Positions 1 through 12,650 of a stretch of DNA of 64,000 bases are shown here, piece after piece. Both the position numbers and the translations under genes were made by a program. Position 1 is the first letter of the stretch. Each line of letters starts with the position of its first letter. Source of the stretch: Bolinopsis microptera (lineage: Eukaryota > Ctenophora > Tentaculata > Lobata > Bolinopsidae); the NCBI RefSeq assembly GCF_026151205.1, contig NC_087081.1:7867246-7931245 (forward strand), given 5' to 3'. The notes under the pieces are model-generated. The model did not search any database. It saw nothing but the letters and a program-made list of their open reading frames with translations, and was not told the DNA's origin.

Positions 1-21
1 AGTAAATCATCAGCAACTCAC

Positions 22-3000
22 CCGAGGAGAGGGGAAAAGCTTCTTCTTACTGATTGTAGTGTCAGTTATTCCAGGTGTTGCTGCCCCATGTTCTAGCTGC
101 TTCACATAAGTTGACGGAGAATATTCTCCTAGTTCTGAAAAATACGTCGATAACAACAAATACCAATGATAAATATCAAAACTATCCATGAGAAACTTCC
201 CAAAGAGGAATCTAAATTGTCAAGCATGATCAGCCTTGAACCACATCTGAAAAAATATTAAAAGATTGGAATAACACAGAATATCTTAACAAATTGAAAG
301 ACACAACACTCCTTATAAGGTAGTCACGTGGTTGTGGGATAAAGCTAAGTACTAACCAGGTTGTACAGGAGACTCCAGATTGGGCTCAACGTTACAGTTG
401 TTAACAACCACTTCAGAGTTGTTTATGTTGTTAATTGACAACCCCGTTGTGTATGTTAACCTCTTTTGTTGGTCGTTAAAACTACCAGGCTTTGCCTGGA
501 CATGATAAGAATTTTAGTTATATTATATATTTTTAAATACGTTACATACGTTAACACTCATACCACCATTATATTATCCATGCATATTGCATAAGAAGAT
601 CAGAAAAATCGATGAGCCCCAAAAAGTTAATTTCCAATACGTGATTAGGAAAATTCCGTGATTTAGTTAGGAAAATCCGGTGCTGCATAAAAACAAGAAG
701 AATCTATGAAAATATGAAACATACCTTGAAGCAGAAGACGGGTGCCTTCTCTTTCTTCTTTTTATCAGTAAGTGGAGTGTCACAACCTGTCTGTTCGCCT
801 GTAACATCAGTAACATCTGTAGTGGTCGAAGTGGTGGTGGTGACTGTACTGCCCTCAGAACTGCGGTGGACACGTGATCTCTTGCGCTTTAGTCGCGACT
901 TACGATAGCGGGATGTCCTGAAAGTGTGTTCATTTTACATTGTATTCGACGACGACATCTGCATGGGATGTTCCATCAGTCCCTTGTCACCTAACATTAT
1001 CGAAACACCACCATAAAATCACGTGACGTCATCACAACACAACGTGACGTCACAGAAATTAAAAAATCTTAACCAGATCAATCATCCCAATCATTATAAG
1101 AAGGTAAAATAACAAGGTATTATAACTTAACAATAAGATGCCACACTCACAATCCCTCGCTGAGCCTCTGTTTAAAGTTCTTCCGCTTAACGGGATCAGC
1201 TTGTGGTGACATGTCAAACTTAGATCTCTTGTTTGGGGGATCTGTGATAATGTAGTGGTTAGATACAATAAAGCTTACTCCTTATAATGCAACGTGAAGT
1301 CGCTGGCTGTTATTGTGTGTATATATCTGCATTAACTTTATGGAGGGCGCGAAAAGTTATCTTTTTATGGAGGGCGCGGAACATTTAAAAACATAAATTT
1401 ATATTTTCAAGCACAACTAATAGTCCGTAAGACGGACATAGCCGATACCGTTAGTATAGATAATAGATAACATTGTGCCATTCATTGTAGAACGTTGTGA
1501 CGTCATCAAAACAACACGTGACGTAATCAAAACATCACGTGACGTCATCAAAACAACACGTGACGTCATCAAAACATCACGTGACGTCATAACAAAACCA
1601 CGAGATGTCACAACACCACACTCACCTAGATCTACTGGTGAGGGAAAGTCCGTCACATTTACTGTTGTGTTATTCGGTTTGGCTGGTTTCTTCCTGGGAT
1701 CGACAGGAGTCTGTCTCAATAACGCTTTCCTGTAACATTTGTTGTGAAATATCACGTGACGTCTTCACAAAACTACGTGACGTCATTCGAATACCACGTG
1801 ACGTCATCAAAACATCACGTGACGTGTCAGCAACGCTTTCTGTAGTCTATTTTCAAGACTTTTTGTCCAGACTTATATAATTATACAGCGCATATCCCTA
1901 TGGTAAAAATTATCTGTAGGGTATTAAATAATCTACTCGGGCATACAACATGACAACTTTAAACATATAAAGAGTCGTAATGTTAATGATATTATAAAAC
2001 TGTGGAAAAATAATTATAACAAATACTGGAAATAACTGAAATATGTGTAATAACATAAATATCATTATAATATCTGCAAATTCCGTATTTATAAAACGTG
2101 TAACTGTAGCAAGACAGGTAACAAGACCGGTTATATTGCTTGGAGTTACTTGTGACGTCATCAAAACAACACGTGACGTCATCACTAAACCACGTGACGT
2201 CATTTGACAGGACATGTTATATTTCCCGGAGTTACTTGTGACGTCATCAAAACAACATGTGACGTCATCACTAAACCACGTAACGTCATTTGACAAGACA
2301 GGTTGTTTGTCTCGGAGCTACTTTAAAGTAAGTAACTCAAGTGGATGTTACAAGCGATATCTGATCATTAACAAGATGGTCACTTATATTGGCTGAAAGT
2401 TAATAATATTCAGTTGTGGAACTGTAGGTTAAAATAACTTACTGATAGGAGCGATATAGAAACTAAAGTATGAACTTCAAGTTGCACGATAATATAATAT
2501 TATATCAAATGTAACGATCATCAGAACTATCTTATTTTAACTATAAATCTCATGATTTAGTAGATTTCAGATCATAGCATTTGGTGACAAAAGTACAGCC
2601 AGTAACGTCGTTCACGTCATACCATGCATTAACAATTTCAAATTATTCTTTTTTCAAATTATATTTTTAATCAATGGCTCATGTCTACAAGTGCAGGTTA
2701 GTGTTGGAATTCATTTAAATTTTACATAAATTAACTAATTTCTAAAGTTATTAGTAACAATAAATTAAATCAGATTTGATAATAATTATTTTATTCAGCT
2801 TCCTAAGAGTCCATGCTACTTACCGGCCGTCCGCGGTCATGTTCCTTCTTAAACAGTACCTACGGTCAACATAATTATGACATAATATTACTAGCATTGC
2901 TACAATCCTAAGCTACATCTGCACAACTATAAGAGTTGTTAAACTGCTGAAGGTTAATCCTTAATTAAACATCGTAATCCTTCCTTCATTTCTCAAATGA

Positions 3001-6000
3001 TTGTAATTTTATTACTCTTCTTTCGTATGTTTTAAATAATCCCCTCAAAGCTTCTACGAAGAATTAAAATTCACTTTATTCCAAAATCCAAAGTTGTATT
3101 ATTGTCCTACTACTATTAATATGCGAACCCCCCACCCCCTCCCCCCCCCCCCCCCCCCCCCCCCGACAGATATTCTCGATATTCCTATAATTGTTAGATC
3201 TCCTCATTTAGATTACCTGTACAGTACATAACAATGGACTCTACATGGTGAATGTTAGGATCATGACAGGTGAATTAAAATAAAACTATTCGAATGATTT
3301 GAGACTATAAAAGTTTAGCAAGTCGAGCGAGTTAAAACTCCGTATGATAATATGGAGGGAACTGTATAAATTATAACTAGCTGTATACCTGCGCTGAGCC
3401 GTGAGAAGAGGAGTTCCGATAACAGGTCCACGTGGAGCAGGCCCAGGTGTTCTGATACAGGGAGTAGAGAACGACAGATCTGTGAGGGAGTAAAGTTACA
3501 GATCTGTGGAGAAACTTAAACGAAGTCTAATTTTATACAGAGGTAATTTGTTATAAATATTTGAGTCAGGCCATATTTAAAGGAATACAATAGAGAACTG
3601 GAGAAGTAAATTAACAGGGATTCGAGGATGAAAGTTAAATAGCTAAGCAGCATTATGCAATTCAGCACATCCAAATAAGAAGCAATACTCCACCTCCGTG
3701 TATGGGAATATTTCTCATCTTATTCTCAACACTGAGATCTTGGTTAGAGACGGACTTTCTAGTTAAAGTTGGTCTGGTTCTCAAAACAACAGAGTGTTTA
3801 GTCGTCGTCTTGTTGTGTTTGAACACGCTGGTTAGTATACCTAAATGTATTGCTATTACCATCATGTGACGTCATCACAACACCTCGTGACGTCATCACA
3901 ACACCACGTGACGTCATCACAACACCACGTGACGTCATCATAACACCACGTGATGTCATCACAACACCACGTGACGTCATCACAACACCACGTGACGTCA
4001 TCATAACACCACGTGACGTCATCATAACACCACGTGACGTCATTATAACACCACGTGACGTCATCACAACACCACGTGACGTCATAACAACACCACGTGA
4101 CATCATGTGTTTGAACACACTGGAGGTGTTGCTATTACCGTATTAATTTTTGTTTCAAATTGAAATCCTGTGATTAGTTACAGAAGAGTACTTCAATTTA
4201 ATGTATAATGTATAATGTATAATGTATATGTTGTACACTACCAGAAAGAGATCCGCTACGTTTTCGTTTCCCTTTCAAAGGTAACTTGTACGCTGCTTCC
4301 TGTTCACTGACACCCCAAATACCTGATAAAATATCGTTTTAGAATAATATACAGTGTATAAGGGGCCCTGTATAACAGTGATTGCACTGTCGTGTGCTTC
4401 TGGTTGAGTTATTATCTTATTTTCAATTATTTGCCTCTACATATACTCGACTGCTCCGTTTATTTATTAACAGTACTTCTTGAAAGCAAACAGGTAACAC
4501 TGACTTTTAATAACCATCCTCTCTCAGTGTATCACTAACAGTAAGGTAGAGTATCATGCTCTGTGCAAGATGGGCAATATACTAAGTTAATAAACTAATA
4601 AACTAATAAACTAATAAAGTAATTAACTAATAAAATAATGGACTGTAATAACTGTCCCGCACTCACCACTAAGTTCCAGTATCATGCTCTGTGCTCTGTG
4701 AGCGATATCATCAGGAACCAGACCAATCACTGAACTGTTCTGAACGTTTACAATTTATAGAATTCTGATTCATTATATGACCATTCTGATATGAGATTTG
4801 CTCTAATTTTCTTAACTTGAAATCATAATATTATAAATCATTAAGGATCAGTGGTACTAAACTAACAAACTACTAAACTGATGAACTAATTTAAAAACAA
4901 ATTAACAAATTAACAAATAAATGAACTAATTCCCACGCTTTCTGACTACTACAAAGTAGCACCTGTATAAGAGTCTCCATAAGCTGGGTCTCCAGTTTTA
5001 TATTAGTGCCCTCAGCAGCAGAGCTAGTGGCTCGTATCACATTAGGTGTAATAACTACAGCAAGGTTTGATGACGTCATCTTGTTAGATGAGCTCTTCTC
5101 CGCCACAGTATGTAGGAACGTTGTCAGAAACTGTTGGGGATGTAAAGATGGTTAGGAGGCAAAGTTACTTATTATCAGGATATGATTTCTAGTTATTTTA
5201 ATTAATATAATCCGTATTTAATAGTCTTTTATTATATTTTAATGATCGCGGAGGCAGAACCGAGTGCAAGTGGATTGTAATGCAAATTGTAATTGATAAT
5301 GAACAAATAATATGTACAGTATTCATATTCAATAATCTATATAAGTTATAAGTGATATGGCATATCATCACTTAAAGATTATATCTTAAATATAAATAAA
5401 AGTAAGAAGTAAGTTATATTAAGTTATAATACCTGTAAAGTGTGTCGGTTAATGTCAGGTAAACAGAGCGTTAGTGATAACACTGCTTGCATTCTGTCAT
5501 CTTCCTCTTCCAACATCTGACTCTGTGGGTTATCGTATTTATTAATTAAATTTACTAATCTATTAATTTATTAATTTATCAATTAGTTGATGTCCTAATT
5601 AACTAATTAACTAATAACTTAATTTACTAATTAACTTATTAGATTAATATAGCTTATCTTTAGCTAATCTGCTAATCTACTGATTTAAATCGCAATACTA
5701 TGAGACAAGGCCTCTCTGGTCTCTGTCACCTGAACAAATGAGTTATAGAGATCATACGTCAGGAGCGGTACAGGGAGTTCACGTAAGAACTGTTTCATAA
5801 GACTGGCAACATCATGAGGGTTCGATTCCTCGTCAATACCATTACCCTCATTTAGCGAGATCTGAAAGATGAATTTACTGCAGTAATCAACTAATAAGGG
5901 CTCTGAAAATAATTATATACATTGAATCAATGATATCATCTTTACGATGAAGCATGATTTTTTTAAATTTAAAGATGCCTCCGGTTGGCGTCCCTTTTAA

Positions 6001-7021
6001 AAGAAATCTTGGTCCAGCATCCCGATCTGTCCACATTTTGTACCCTGGTTCCCCATGTCCTCACCTATCTACCAGCTACCTGTATCTGTTATGGGATTAC
6101 TAATTCGCCTATGATCTGTCTCCTTAGCCTAATAATAGTGCTCCTTATCCCCCTCCTCGTGACGCCTCAAACCTGTCCCTATTTAAAGATCAAAATATCA
6201 AATTTACCCGAATAGCTTTTTGTCTGGACACAGACCCGCTCTTTCTGAACAGTCCCTCAGTTCCAAGATGGTGCAAGAGAAAGTTGCATGATCGCAGCAA
6301 TAACCTGAACAATTTTATGTGAAGCCAATTTTTTGACCAATTTTTCAAAGAAAACAAAACGTTCGTGAACTGTGAATTACCCACATTTTTAATTGGGTCA
6401 ATTACACAAATTATAGAAAAATTGGAAAATGTGATGCATGATTTTAAGACTTAATTAAAGCTTTTATTAAAGCCTATCACCAAAATAACTATGTGATCCT
6501 AACTTAAAACTTGTATTGCACTTCCAAAATGTGATGTAGCTGTACCAACCTAGGCACACGAATATAAGGCTGTCCAGGCACAGGACGAGTCTCTAACTCG
6601 GCCAGTGGCTTCCCGTAAATACCACACTCATTCTGAATAGTTCATATTATTTGTATGCATATAATTATATTGATGTTGGAGTAAACGTTTACTCACTACT
6701 AATTTGCCCTCTTCATATTCAATTTTAATAGCTTCGTTCAGCCTACTTTTGAAGCCCTATTACGGTATTTATGTAGTATTTACATACAATTTATTAAACA
6801 AAATATAATATGCGTTGATAATATTTCGACATGACAATCAGAGCTAACCAAATCTAAATTCTGATAAAACAATTCTTAAAAGTCTGATCACCTGATACTT
6901 TTCTGAGAGATGAGAATTGACTCCTGCCTTACTTCTTCGCTTTTGGGGGTTGGTGTTGGCAACTACACCCATCTTGTTCAGATCTTCTAATATCATGGTC
7001 CGAATGGGACCTTGCATATAC
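22..7021 (-). CDS. ARHGAP11A: ARHGAP11A-like Rho GTPase-activating protein, multi-exon, 3' part beyond window
   Basis: RhoGAP family proteins speed GTP hydrolysis by Rho GTPases; ARHGAP11A acts on RhoA during cell division. Exons read 5' to 3' on the minus strand: 7021-6892, 6632-6550, 6304-6208, 5861-5730, 5522-5433, 5130-4963, 4739-4667, 4322-4242, then 3451-3389, 1729-1626, 1241-1151, 917-725 and 134-22. Phases agree except at two joins (4242/3451 and 725/134), where a small exon is probably missed; 384-357 is a 28-bp candidate that would repair the second. Visible: GIYGKPLAEL, then TEGLFRKSGSVSRQK with the catalytic arginine finger (FRKSG), DVASLMKQFLRELPVPLL, NKMTSSNLAVVITPN, then a basic KGKRKRSGS tail start and a Lys/Ser-rich C-terminal region. 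This order and the TEGLFRKSGSV wording match ARHGAP11A better than other RhoGAPs. The likely start is the ATG at 7017-7015, just inside the first exon; a further upstream exon cannot be excluded. The last visible exon ends in a donor at 21-20, so the gene continues left of the window. The RhoGAP call is firm; the subfamily call is from remembered motifs. Confidence 0.82.
1494..1610. repeat. 21-bp E-box/CRE minisatellite, intronic array 1
   Basis: About five copies of a roughly 21-bp unit containing CACGTGACGTCATC followed by an A/C-rich spacer. It lies in the RhoGAP intron between the exons at 1626-1729 and 1151-1241. A shorter relative (two copies) is at 1018-1052 in the next intron. Confidence 0.9.
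1751..1830. repeat. 21-bp E-box/CRE minisatellite, intronic array 2
   Basis: Four degenerate copies of the CACGTGACGTCA-type unit directly upstream (gene sense) of the exon at 1626-1729, inside the long intron between that exon and 3389-3451. Confidence 0.85.
2150..2292. repeat. E-box/CRE minisatellite, intronic array 3 (two-level repeat)
   Basis: Two blocks (about 2150-2205 and 2233-2292), each with three GTGACGTCAT-type units. The blocks and their flanks (GGAGTTACTTGTGACGTC) are themselves a direct duplication of about 82 bp, with a third, partial flank (GGAGCTACTT) at about 2314. Confidence 0.8.
3122..3164. repeat. Poly-C tract
   Basis: C-rich run ending in about 25 uninterrupted C, within the long RhoGAP intron. 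Length is likely unreliable in any assembly. Confidence 0.95.
3694..3779 (-). other. Possible extra exon of the RhoGAP gene
   Basis: An open stretch with acceptor TTTTGAG at its right and donor GTGGAGT at its left reads TRPTLTRKSVSNQDLSVENK-like residues, a plausible basic linker. Its phase does not fit the neighbouring exons at 4242-4322 and 3389-3451 without a further change, so it is only a candidate for the missing piece. Confidence 0.25.
3862..4110. repeat. 21-bp E-box/CRE minisatellite, intronic array 4 (longest)
   Basis: About twelve near-identical 21-bp units, CACGTGACGTCATC plus a six- to seven-base ACAACAC or ATAACAC spacer. Because 21 is divisible by three, both strands give spurious seven-residue repeat reading frames (TSRGVVM and ITTPRDV). 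It lies in the RhoGAP intron between 4242 and 3451. Confidence 0.95.
4563..4640. repeat. AT-rich short tandem repeat
   Basis: Repeated TAATAAAC words, about ten bases per unit, in the intron between the exons at 4667-4739 and 4242-4322. Confidence 0.8.
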
Positions 7022-8160
7022 CTGAAAACAATTTAATACATTATGATTTATCATATTATATTGTTAAATATGTTAAATATAATGGTCAATGTAGTCATAT
7101 AATAGTAAATATAAAAAATAATAACAAATTTTGAATTCTTTACTTTAAAAAAGCTTTCTTTATTTTTACAAAAACCATTTTAGAGCATATAATATAACTA
7201 GAACTAATGACCATTATATATGAGATTAAAATTATACACTTACTACGTATATATTATGTACATTGTACAAAGTAAAAATTATGCAAACCCATAACTAGAG
7301 TAATCTTTCATCTTCGAAAATAATTACACTATGTTATCACTGCAGCTCAACGTCATGGCTTTCATACGTTCTGTTGTAGCAGACATCATCAAGCCATCCT
7401 GCTGATTGTCTGGGTTTTTAATTTGCTGGGAACTGGGAAACTAGCCATAATTAACCTTTGCACAAGAAGCGGGATAAGATTGGGTTTATTGGGATAAAAA
7501 CACTATCTAAATTTCTGCACATATCACAGCACTGAGCCCAGTTTAATCTTTGAGAATCTTAAACATTGGTGAGCATCTTTAGTGGGAGCAAAAATTTAGT
7601 CATTTATCAGTAAATAAATTTTCAATCTCAAATAAACTCTGTTTATTTTGTAAAAACGCCCTTTATAACCAATAATTTTCGGACACCCCAGCTCAGGTAT
7701 TGTGTAACACCAGGATTTGACACGTTCACAGGCTACCACCGCTTGTGAAGTCTATGTTTCGGTTTTGGATCGGACACTCAAAACAAGAATAGAGGAGCGG
7801 TCTACACACTCACAAGCTACCATTTTTTGTGTAACCACAGGATTTGACATGCTCACAGGCTTCCATGTCTCGTGTAACTCCAGGATTTGGTTTTGGATTG
7901 GCCACTCAAAAAAAAAATTTAATTATATTAAATTAAAATTAATTAAAGAGCGGTCTACAGTGAAGTTGAAGGAACATTGCATACTCCTACGCGTACGAGT
8001 TGCACGTAGAGACGTAGCAGTCCCTGTCTCTCCGTCGTTAACCCAGCGGGGTTGCACCGGAGGCGGTGGTAACAGAACTTTAACACTCTCGGAGTCTGTT
8101 GTCGATATCCATGTTTAATATATTTAATATGGTATATAATTTGGGAGTCTCTCTCTCGAA
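7022..8160. other. Non-coding upstream region with a degenerate tandem repeat
   Basis: This would hold the promoter and any 5' UTR exon of the minus-strand RhoGAP gene, but no core promoter element stands out. 7690-7965 holds about three degenerate copies of a roughly 100-bp unit marked by GGATTTGACA, CTCACAGGCT and GAGCGGTCTAC. No other gene-like signal was seen. Confidence 0.5.
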
Positions 8161-8162
8161 CA

Positions 8163-8316
8163 CACAGGGAGGCTAAGTGCAAAGAAACTGCTGCTAACTG
8201 CTGCTGACTGCTGATAACTGTTGCTAACTGCTGCAAATGGCGCGTGCGCAACAGCAGCAGTTAGCAGCAGTTAGCAGCAGTCAGCAGCAGTTTATTTGCA
8301 CTTTGGTCTCCCTGTG
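8163..8316. repeat. Long inverted repeat (hairpin) of CTGCTGCTAA units
   Basis: Left arm 8163-8234 and right arm 8252-8316 are reverse complements apart from a few changes. The outer ends are CACAGGGAG and CTCCCTGTG; inside, both arms consist of repeated GCAGCAGTTA words. About 17 bases separate the arms. It looks like a small TIR/fold-back element, with no clear target duplication. Confidence 0.8.
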
Positions 8317-8340
8317 AGCAGCAGGAGTTGGAGAATGGGG

Positions 8341-8512
8341 ACACTCAGTATTAACTCTCTGTCCTCGTCAGTGTTCCTCTATATTTCCCTCGGTAGTTAC
8401 TCTCCCACTGAGTGTTAACTCTCTGTCTTCGTCAGTGTTACTCTACATTTCCCTCAGTAGTTACTTTTCACTCAGTATTAACTCTCTGTCTTCATCAGTG
8501 TTACTTTACATT
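8341..8512. repeat. Tandem repeat, about 65-70 bp unit
   Basis: Two and a half copies marked by ACTCAGTATTAACTCTCTGT, TCGTCAGTGTTACTC and TTTCCCTC, next to the preceding hairpin. Confidence 0.8.
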
Positions 8513-8814
8513 TCGACTAGAGACTGTGAGAATTTTCACAGTACCAAATTTATGATACCTTTTTGGAATGATCAGTGAATAGCTGCGATGAATTGACATC
8601 GTCAATTAATCTAAAAATTTGCGAGAACCTTCCAATGGGGCTTTCACAACTGTCCACAAAATTTGGTGGATATCAGAGTTGATATAGTGATGAAAATGGG
8701 GCAAAATACGCTGCTTTTAGCTGTCACATAATGTTTGATGGTTGGATATGCTTTAAATTTTTCAGACACTTTCTGCTTTCCTTGTAAGTTTATGAGTAAG
8801 CTTACCAATTTTTG

Positions 8815-9430
8815 ACGGATGTTACTCGTCCAAATTTATTCGAAGTGCAAGTGCTACGAAGTAGCGCGCGCCGGGCCAGACCATTAACAATGGTCAAACC
8901 AATTTTTGTTAAAATTTACCTGGGGACCTCAGGCTATTATGTTCATAAACATAGAGATTCGGCGGAATGACAGGCTGAGCGCGACCGCAGTAAGTTAAAA
9001 TTGGATCAAGGGAAGGTTACTCAATATGCATTTGTTTTTGCTCTATCCAGAGCCCTTATGCGCTTGCAGTAGCGCGCGCCCGCAATGGCGCGAAAGCACA
9101 TGGTTAGGTGTTGTCATACGTTGTATGACCCGCCGCGCACAAAGTGCGCAGCTCCCCCTGTATCGTCGAAGACGATACTTACTATAGTGAAGCGACAGTG
9201 GGGGTTACCACGTAATACAAGTTATGTGAACATTTGTTTTAGGAATTTTGTGCTGGCCGAAATTATAATTAGCGCTAAAAAACCATCCTACAGTCGGCAC
9301 GCGCGGCTCACTGTCGATGGCGCACTACTTGACGGATGTTACTCGTCTAAATTTCTTCGAAGTAGCACGCGCCGCTTTCTCCATAGCACGCGTGCTACAA
9401 AGCCGGGCCAGATCATTAACAATGGTTGAC
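8815..9430. repeat. Dispersed repeat cluster with two related ends
   Basis: 8815-8900 and 9329-9427 are divergent direct copies sharing TGACGGATGTTACTCGTC and GCCGGGCCAGA-CATTAACA. Between them, 8926-8996 is one copy of a window-wide repeat (ACCTGGGGACC, AGGCTATTATG, GGCGGAATGACAGGCTGAG). Other copies are at 9849-9922, 18531-18628 and 63588-63663. GACCATTGTTAATGGTC (minus-strand reading) is a perfect small stem-loop. Unrecognised family. Confidence 0.6.
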
Positions 9431-10438
9431 GCACTACTACCTAAAGATATTTAATAATAATATTGAAACACTTGACTACTATAACATATAAATTCCTGAA
9501 CGTTTAAGACTCGTGATCCACCATTTCTTGAAATACAAAGGTTTACTGGCTAACACTTGTAGTTGTACACTTGTAGTTGAATTTAGAAGCTAGTGCTGGG
9601 ATTAAATTGAAAATTGGAGAGAGCGGACAGTAAAACGTAAATTTTGGGGCGGCTTGAAATCCAGAATGGTTAATAATAATAACAATTTTAATCAATTCAC
9701 ATATCACATATGTATCAATTTTGTGGATTTAAAATTGTTTCAAACAACGTCAATGTATTTCTGGAGCCGAATTTTGATAATATTTATTGAGTTAATTTTC
9801 TGGCGTTGAAATTGAATCATTGCAAAAGCAGAATATTAGGTTTTTTTAACTTAGGGAACCCAGGCTATTATATAATGATCATAAAAATAGAATTAGAATA
9901 GAGATTCGGCGGAATGACTTGTCTCACGTCGTGATTCTTATTGCTCATGTCATCGAGTCATCGCGTCAATTAATTTAATAATAATTTCGCCCTATCATGA
10001 AATGTATGATGTTAAACATATCTAAATTTTGACATCTAATATATCAGTGAAACACCTGAAGATTAGGAAATTTTTTAAATGAAACGCATCATGCAGAATG
10101 CAGATAAAGGTTAAACAAACACTAAAAAAATGACCTTGCCATAACGCAAACTTTAACATCGAAGGAACATGAACAATAGTGAATAGTTAATAATAATACA
10201 ATGTCAATACCTCGATTAGAACAAACTTTTCGTTTCTAGTCAATCCTCACTAACATATTTTGATAGAATAGATTTAAAATCTATTTCAAGGCATTGATGA
10301 AAACTTTCCTATTAATATTATACTGCTGCAGTAGTCGATTTGGCTAAACTTTTTCATAAAATCATTATTGTTAAAAATGAGGAACAATAACAACTAAGAT
10401 TATCAAACGCCATGGCTATAGACTTTATAGTATAACTA
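9430..10438. other. Intergenic, AT-rich
   Basis: Apart from a degenerate copy of the dispersed repeat at 9849-9922, nothing gene-like or repetitive was seen. Confidence 0.5.
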
Positions 10439-11215
10439 CAGGGTGGGCCAAAAGTCAGTACCCATACGTTGGCCTTTATAGCTCAGTCACTGAGTGCCCA
10501 ATTTAAATACTTCCTTCTGGTATGACTTAGTACCACCACTGGTTCGAGGAATTTGTCAACTCGAAAAATATTTGTGTTCATTTTTTTCAAAAGGAGGTTC
10601 ATTTTCACATTTATTTGATAGTTTGGATAGTCGGATCAAGCTAAATGTTATTGAATTGTGTTTGGCCATTCGAATTACGTTTGTCCTGTAAGAATTAGAA
10701 CTGTAGCTTCTCAGATGACCGAGATATGAAGCATAACGAGTTTATTCATTACGTGTGATCAGGTGATTGGTTTACCTAATCACGTGATAAGGTGACCCCG
10801 TTAACTACCCCGTTAAACATTATGGGAATTGTTCAGGGTGCCCAATTAAGGTGTTGTGTCACAGTGTCACATAATCACCCAGTCAATTTTGTTAACGAGA
10901 TACAGAAAATGCTTGATAACTTCGTCATTTCTAATCCGTTTTGCCTCATGTTTTCAGATCATATGCAACATTTGATAATCTACCGTCTCTGAAAAAATTA
11001 GGCGTTCAGCATGTTCAGAGAAAACAATATAGGTGTTTCAATATTGAATGGGCGTGGTCTAAAATATTCGAATTTTCAAATTTTGACGACGGAATCCTCG
11101 AGCCAGTAAGTACAGTATGCCATCTGCAAAGCAACAGCTCTCAAATATAACACACGGTGGAGCTATTAAGGCCAACGTATGGGTACTGACTTTTGGCCCA
11201 CCCTGTATAATATTA
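10439..11215. mobile_element. Non-autonomous TIR DNA transposon, TA target site
   Basis: Inverted ends of about 46 bp with one mismatch: CAGGGTGGGCCAAAAGTCAG at 10439 and its complement ending at 11215. The ends are flanked by TA on both sides. A CAGGGTG end with a TA duplication is typical of Tc1/mariner (IS630)-type elements. The 777-bp body has no intact transposase frame. Confidence 0.85.
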
Positions 11216-11900
11216 TAGTATAATATTATAATATACGAACTTAATTAATTGTATCGTGCATAACCATTTGAAAACTTCTTCTCGAATTTATCGTTGACTT
11301 TGAGCCACAAAGCTTCATAGTAACCATGGTAACGGTGTTCAGCACAGAGAAGCTGCTCTCACTTCGGTCGTTAAGTTATTCAGATGAGAGGGTTATTAGA
11401 TGCGTCGGGCAGCTTTTCCTGTCCAGCGAAATACAATGCAAGAAATTGTCCAAATGTCATAACTGAAAGAGTTTGCAATAGTTGAACAATCAATACACAA
11501 TAGGGAACGACATGGTGGCTATTTCTATTTCTAGAGTCCAGAGCGGCAGGGCAAATGGGCTAAACGGTGTGGTGGTGTTTGTCGCATAGAGAAAACTGAA
11601 CACGTGACCGAGAATCCTGCTTCACGATTGGTCAGGGCTCAGGCAAAACCAGCTCGACAGCTAATTGGTCCAGCAATCAGCTCGTTCAGGAGCACACATC
11701 GTTCAGCTTATACCCTCGGCCTCAGTTTTCAACGTGCATTATACGTGATTTGCTGCAGTCTCTCTTTTATTTTCTTCTATATCAGTATCCTTGCTGCCTT
11801 GCACCTTGTCATGTAGTCCAATAAGTCCATTTTATCTATAACGCGCGCTCCTTCGTGACATTGTTATTGTTAGTGATTAATGATTTTGTTTATTATCAAT
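11216..11900. other. Intergenic with possible solo-LTR fragment
   Basis: 11600-11875 shares scattered blocks with 14950-15190: a CACGTGAC motif, AGCTTATA-type and CTCAGTTT-TCAACG words, then GATTTGCTGC and a pyrimidine tract. The right end, CTTCGTGACA, looks like an LTR terminus, but no primer-binding site follows. LTR origin is a guess. 11320-11333 is the palindrome GTAACCATGGTAAC. Confidence 0.3.
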
Positions 11901-12579
11901 GACAATAGTGAGCGGTCTTGTAATAACTTTAAAGCAGTTTTAATATTATAATTATATCTTAATCTATTTATAAAGCGAGACGATATATAATTATATATAT
12001 GTCTTTATTATATTTACAATTCAAAGAATTATTCTGTATGTACGGCCGCCCACAAGCAAATCACATGAGAAATAGGAAGTTGCATAATAACCATGGTAAC
12101 GGTGTTCAAAAGCGTACGTGCGTTGTGTAAGCGCAAAGATTCGCGAGCGAAATTTTGATCGGTTTTGTGGTAATTACGTTATGTTCAGTGCGAGCTATAT
12201 TTTTAACGGCTGTATCTTCGGTGGGATAAATAATTTTTGATCCGATAAAAACTAACTGCCAAAGAAATACAATTACAATAACAATTTTATTAGCTTCCTC
12301 CCTGTCACCACGGGCTTTCTAGTCTATATTATTATTATATTTTAAACTTGACGAAATCCCCCGACAACGGGGACATAGAAGAAAAACACTAAAAATTTAC
12401 CAAAAAGCCCGAATTCTCGGTTGAGGCCAATTTCAGCACTCAAATGGAGTTGAACCCTCACGATTTTTAGCAGGGTTGTAAAAAAAAGGATAGGAATATG
12501 AGATACCATTCTTAGAATTTAGATTAGGGCTTTAGATTTTTTATAATTAACGTCGGAAGTGAGGTAAGATAAAGGGGTG

Positions 12580-12650
12580 GGCAACAATTGACCCCCCAAA
12601 AATTGACCCCCCGACAATTGACCCCCCGACAATTGACCCCCCGACAATTG
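12580..12650. repeat. Left flank of the CCCTGA array
   Basis: Four copies of a 16-18-bp ACAATTGACCCCCC-type unit. The right flank (13812-14012) carries the same word inverted (GGGGGTCAATTGTCG), so the array is bounded by inverted repeats. Confidence 0.85.

Noticed and set aside
3798-4146. Seven-residue repeat proteins (TSRGVVM, ITTPRDV) on both strands
   Set aside because: The 21-bp intronic minisatellite is a multiple of three bases, so frames stay open by chance.
9085-9429. 114-codon open frame
   Set aside because: It overlaps dispersed repeats (8815-9430) and shows no recognisable domain; composition follows the local GC-rich repeat.
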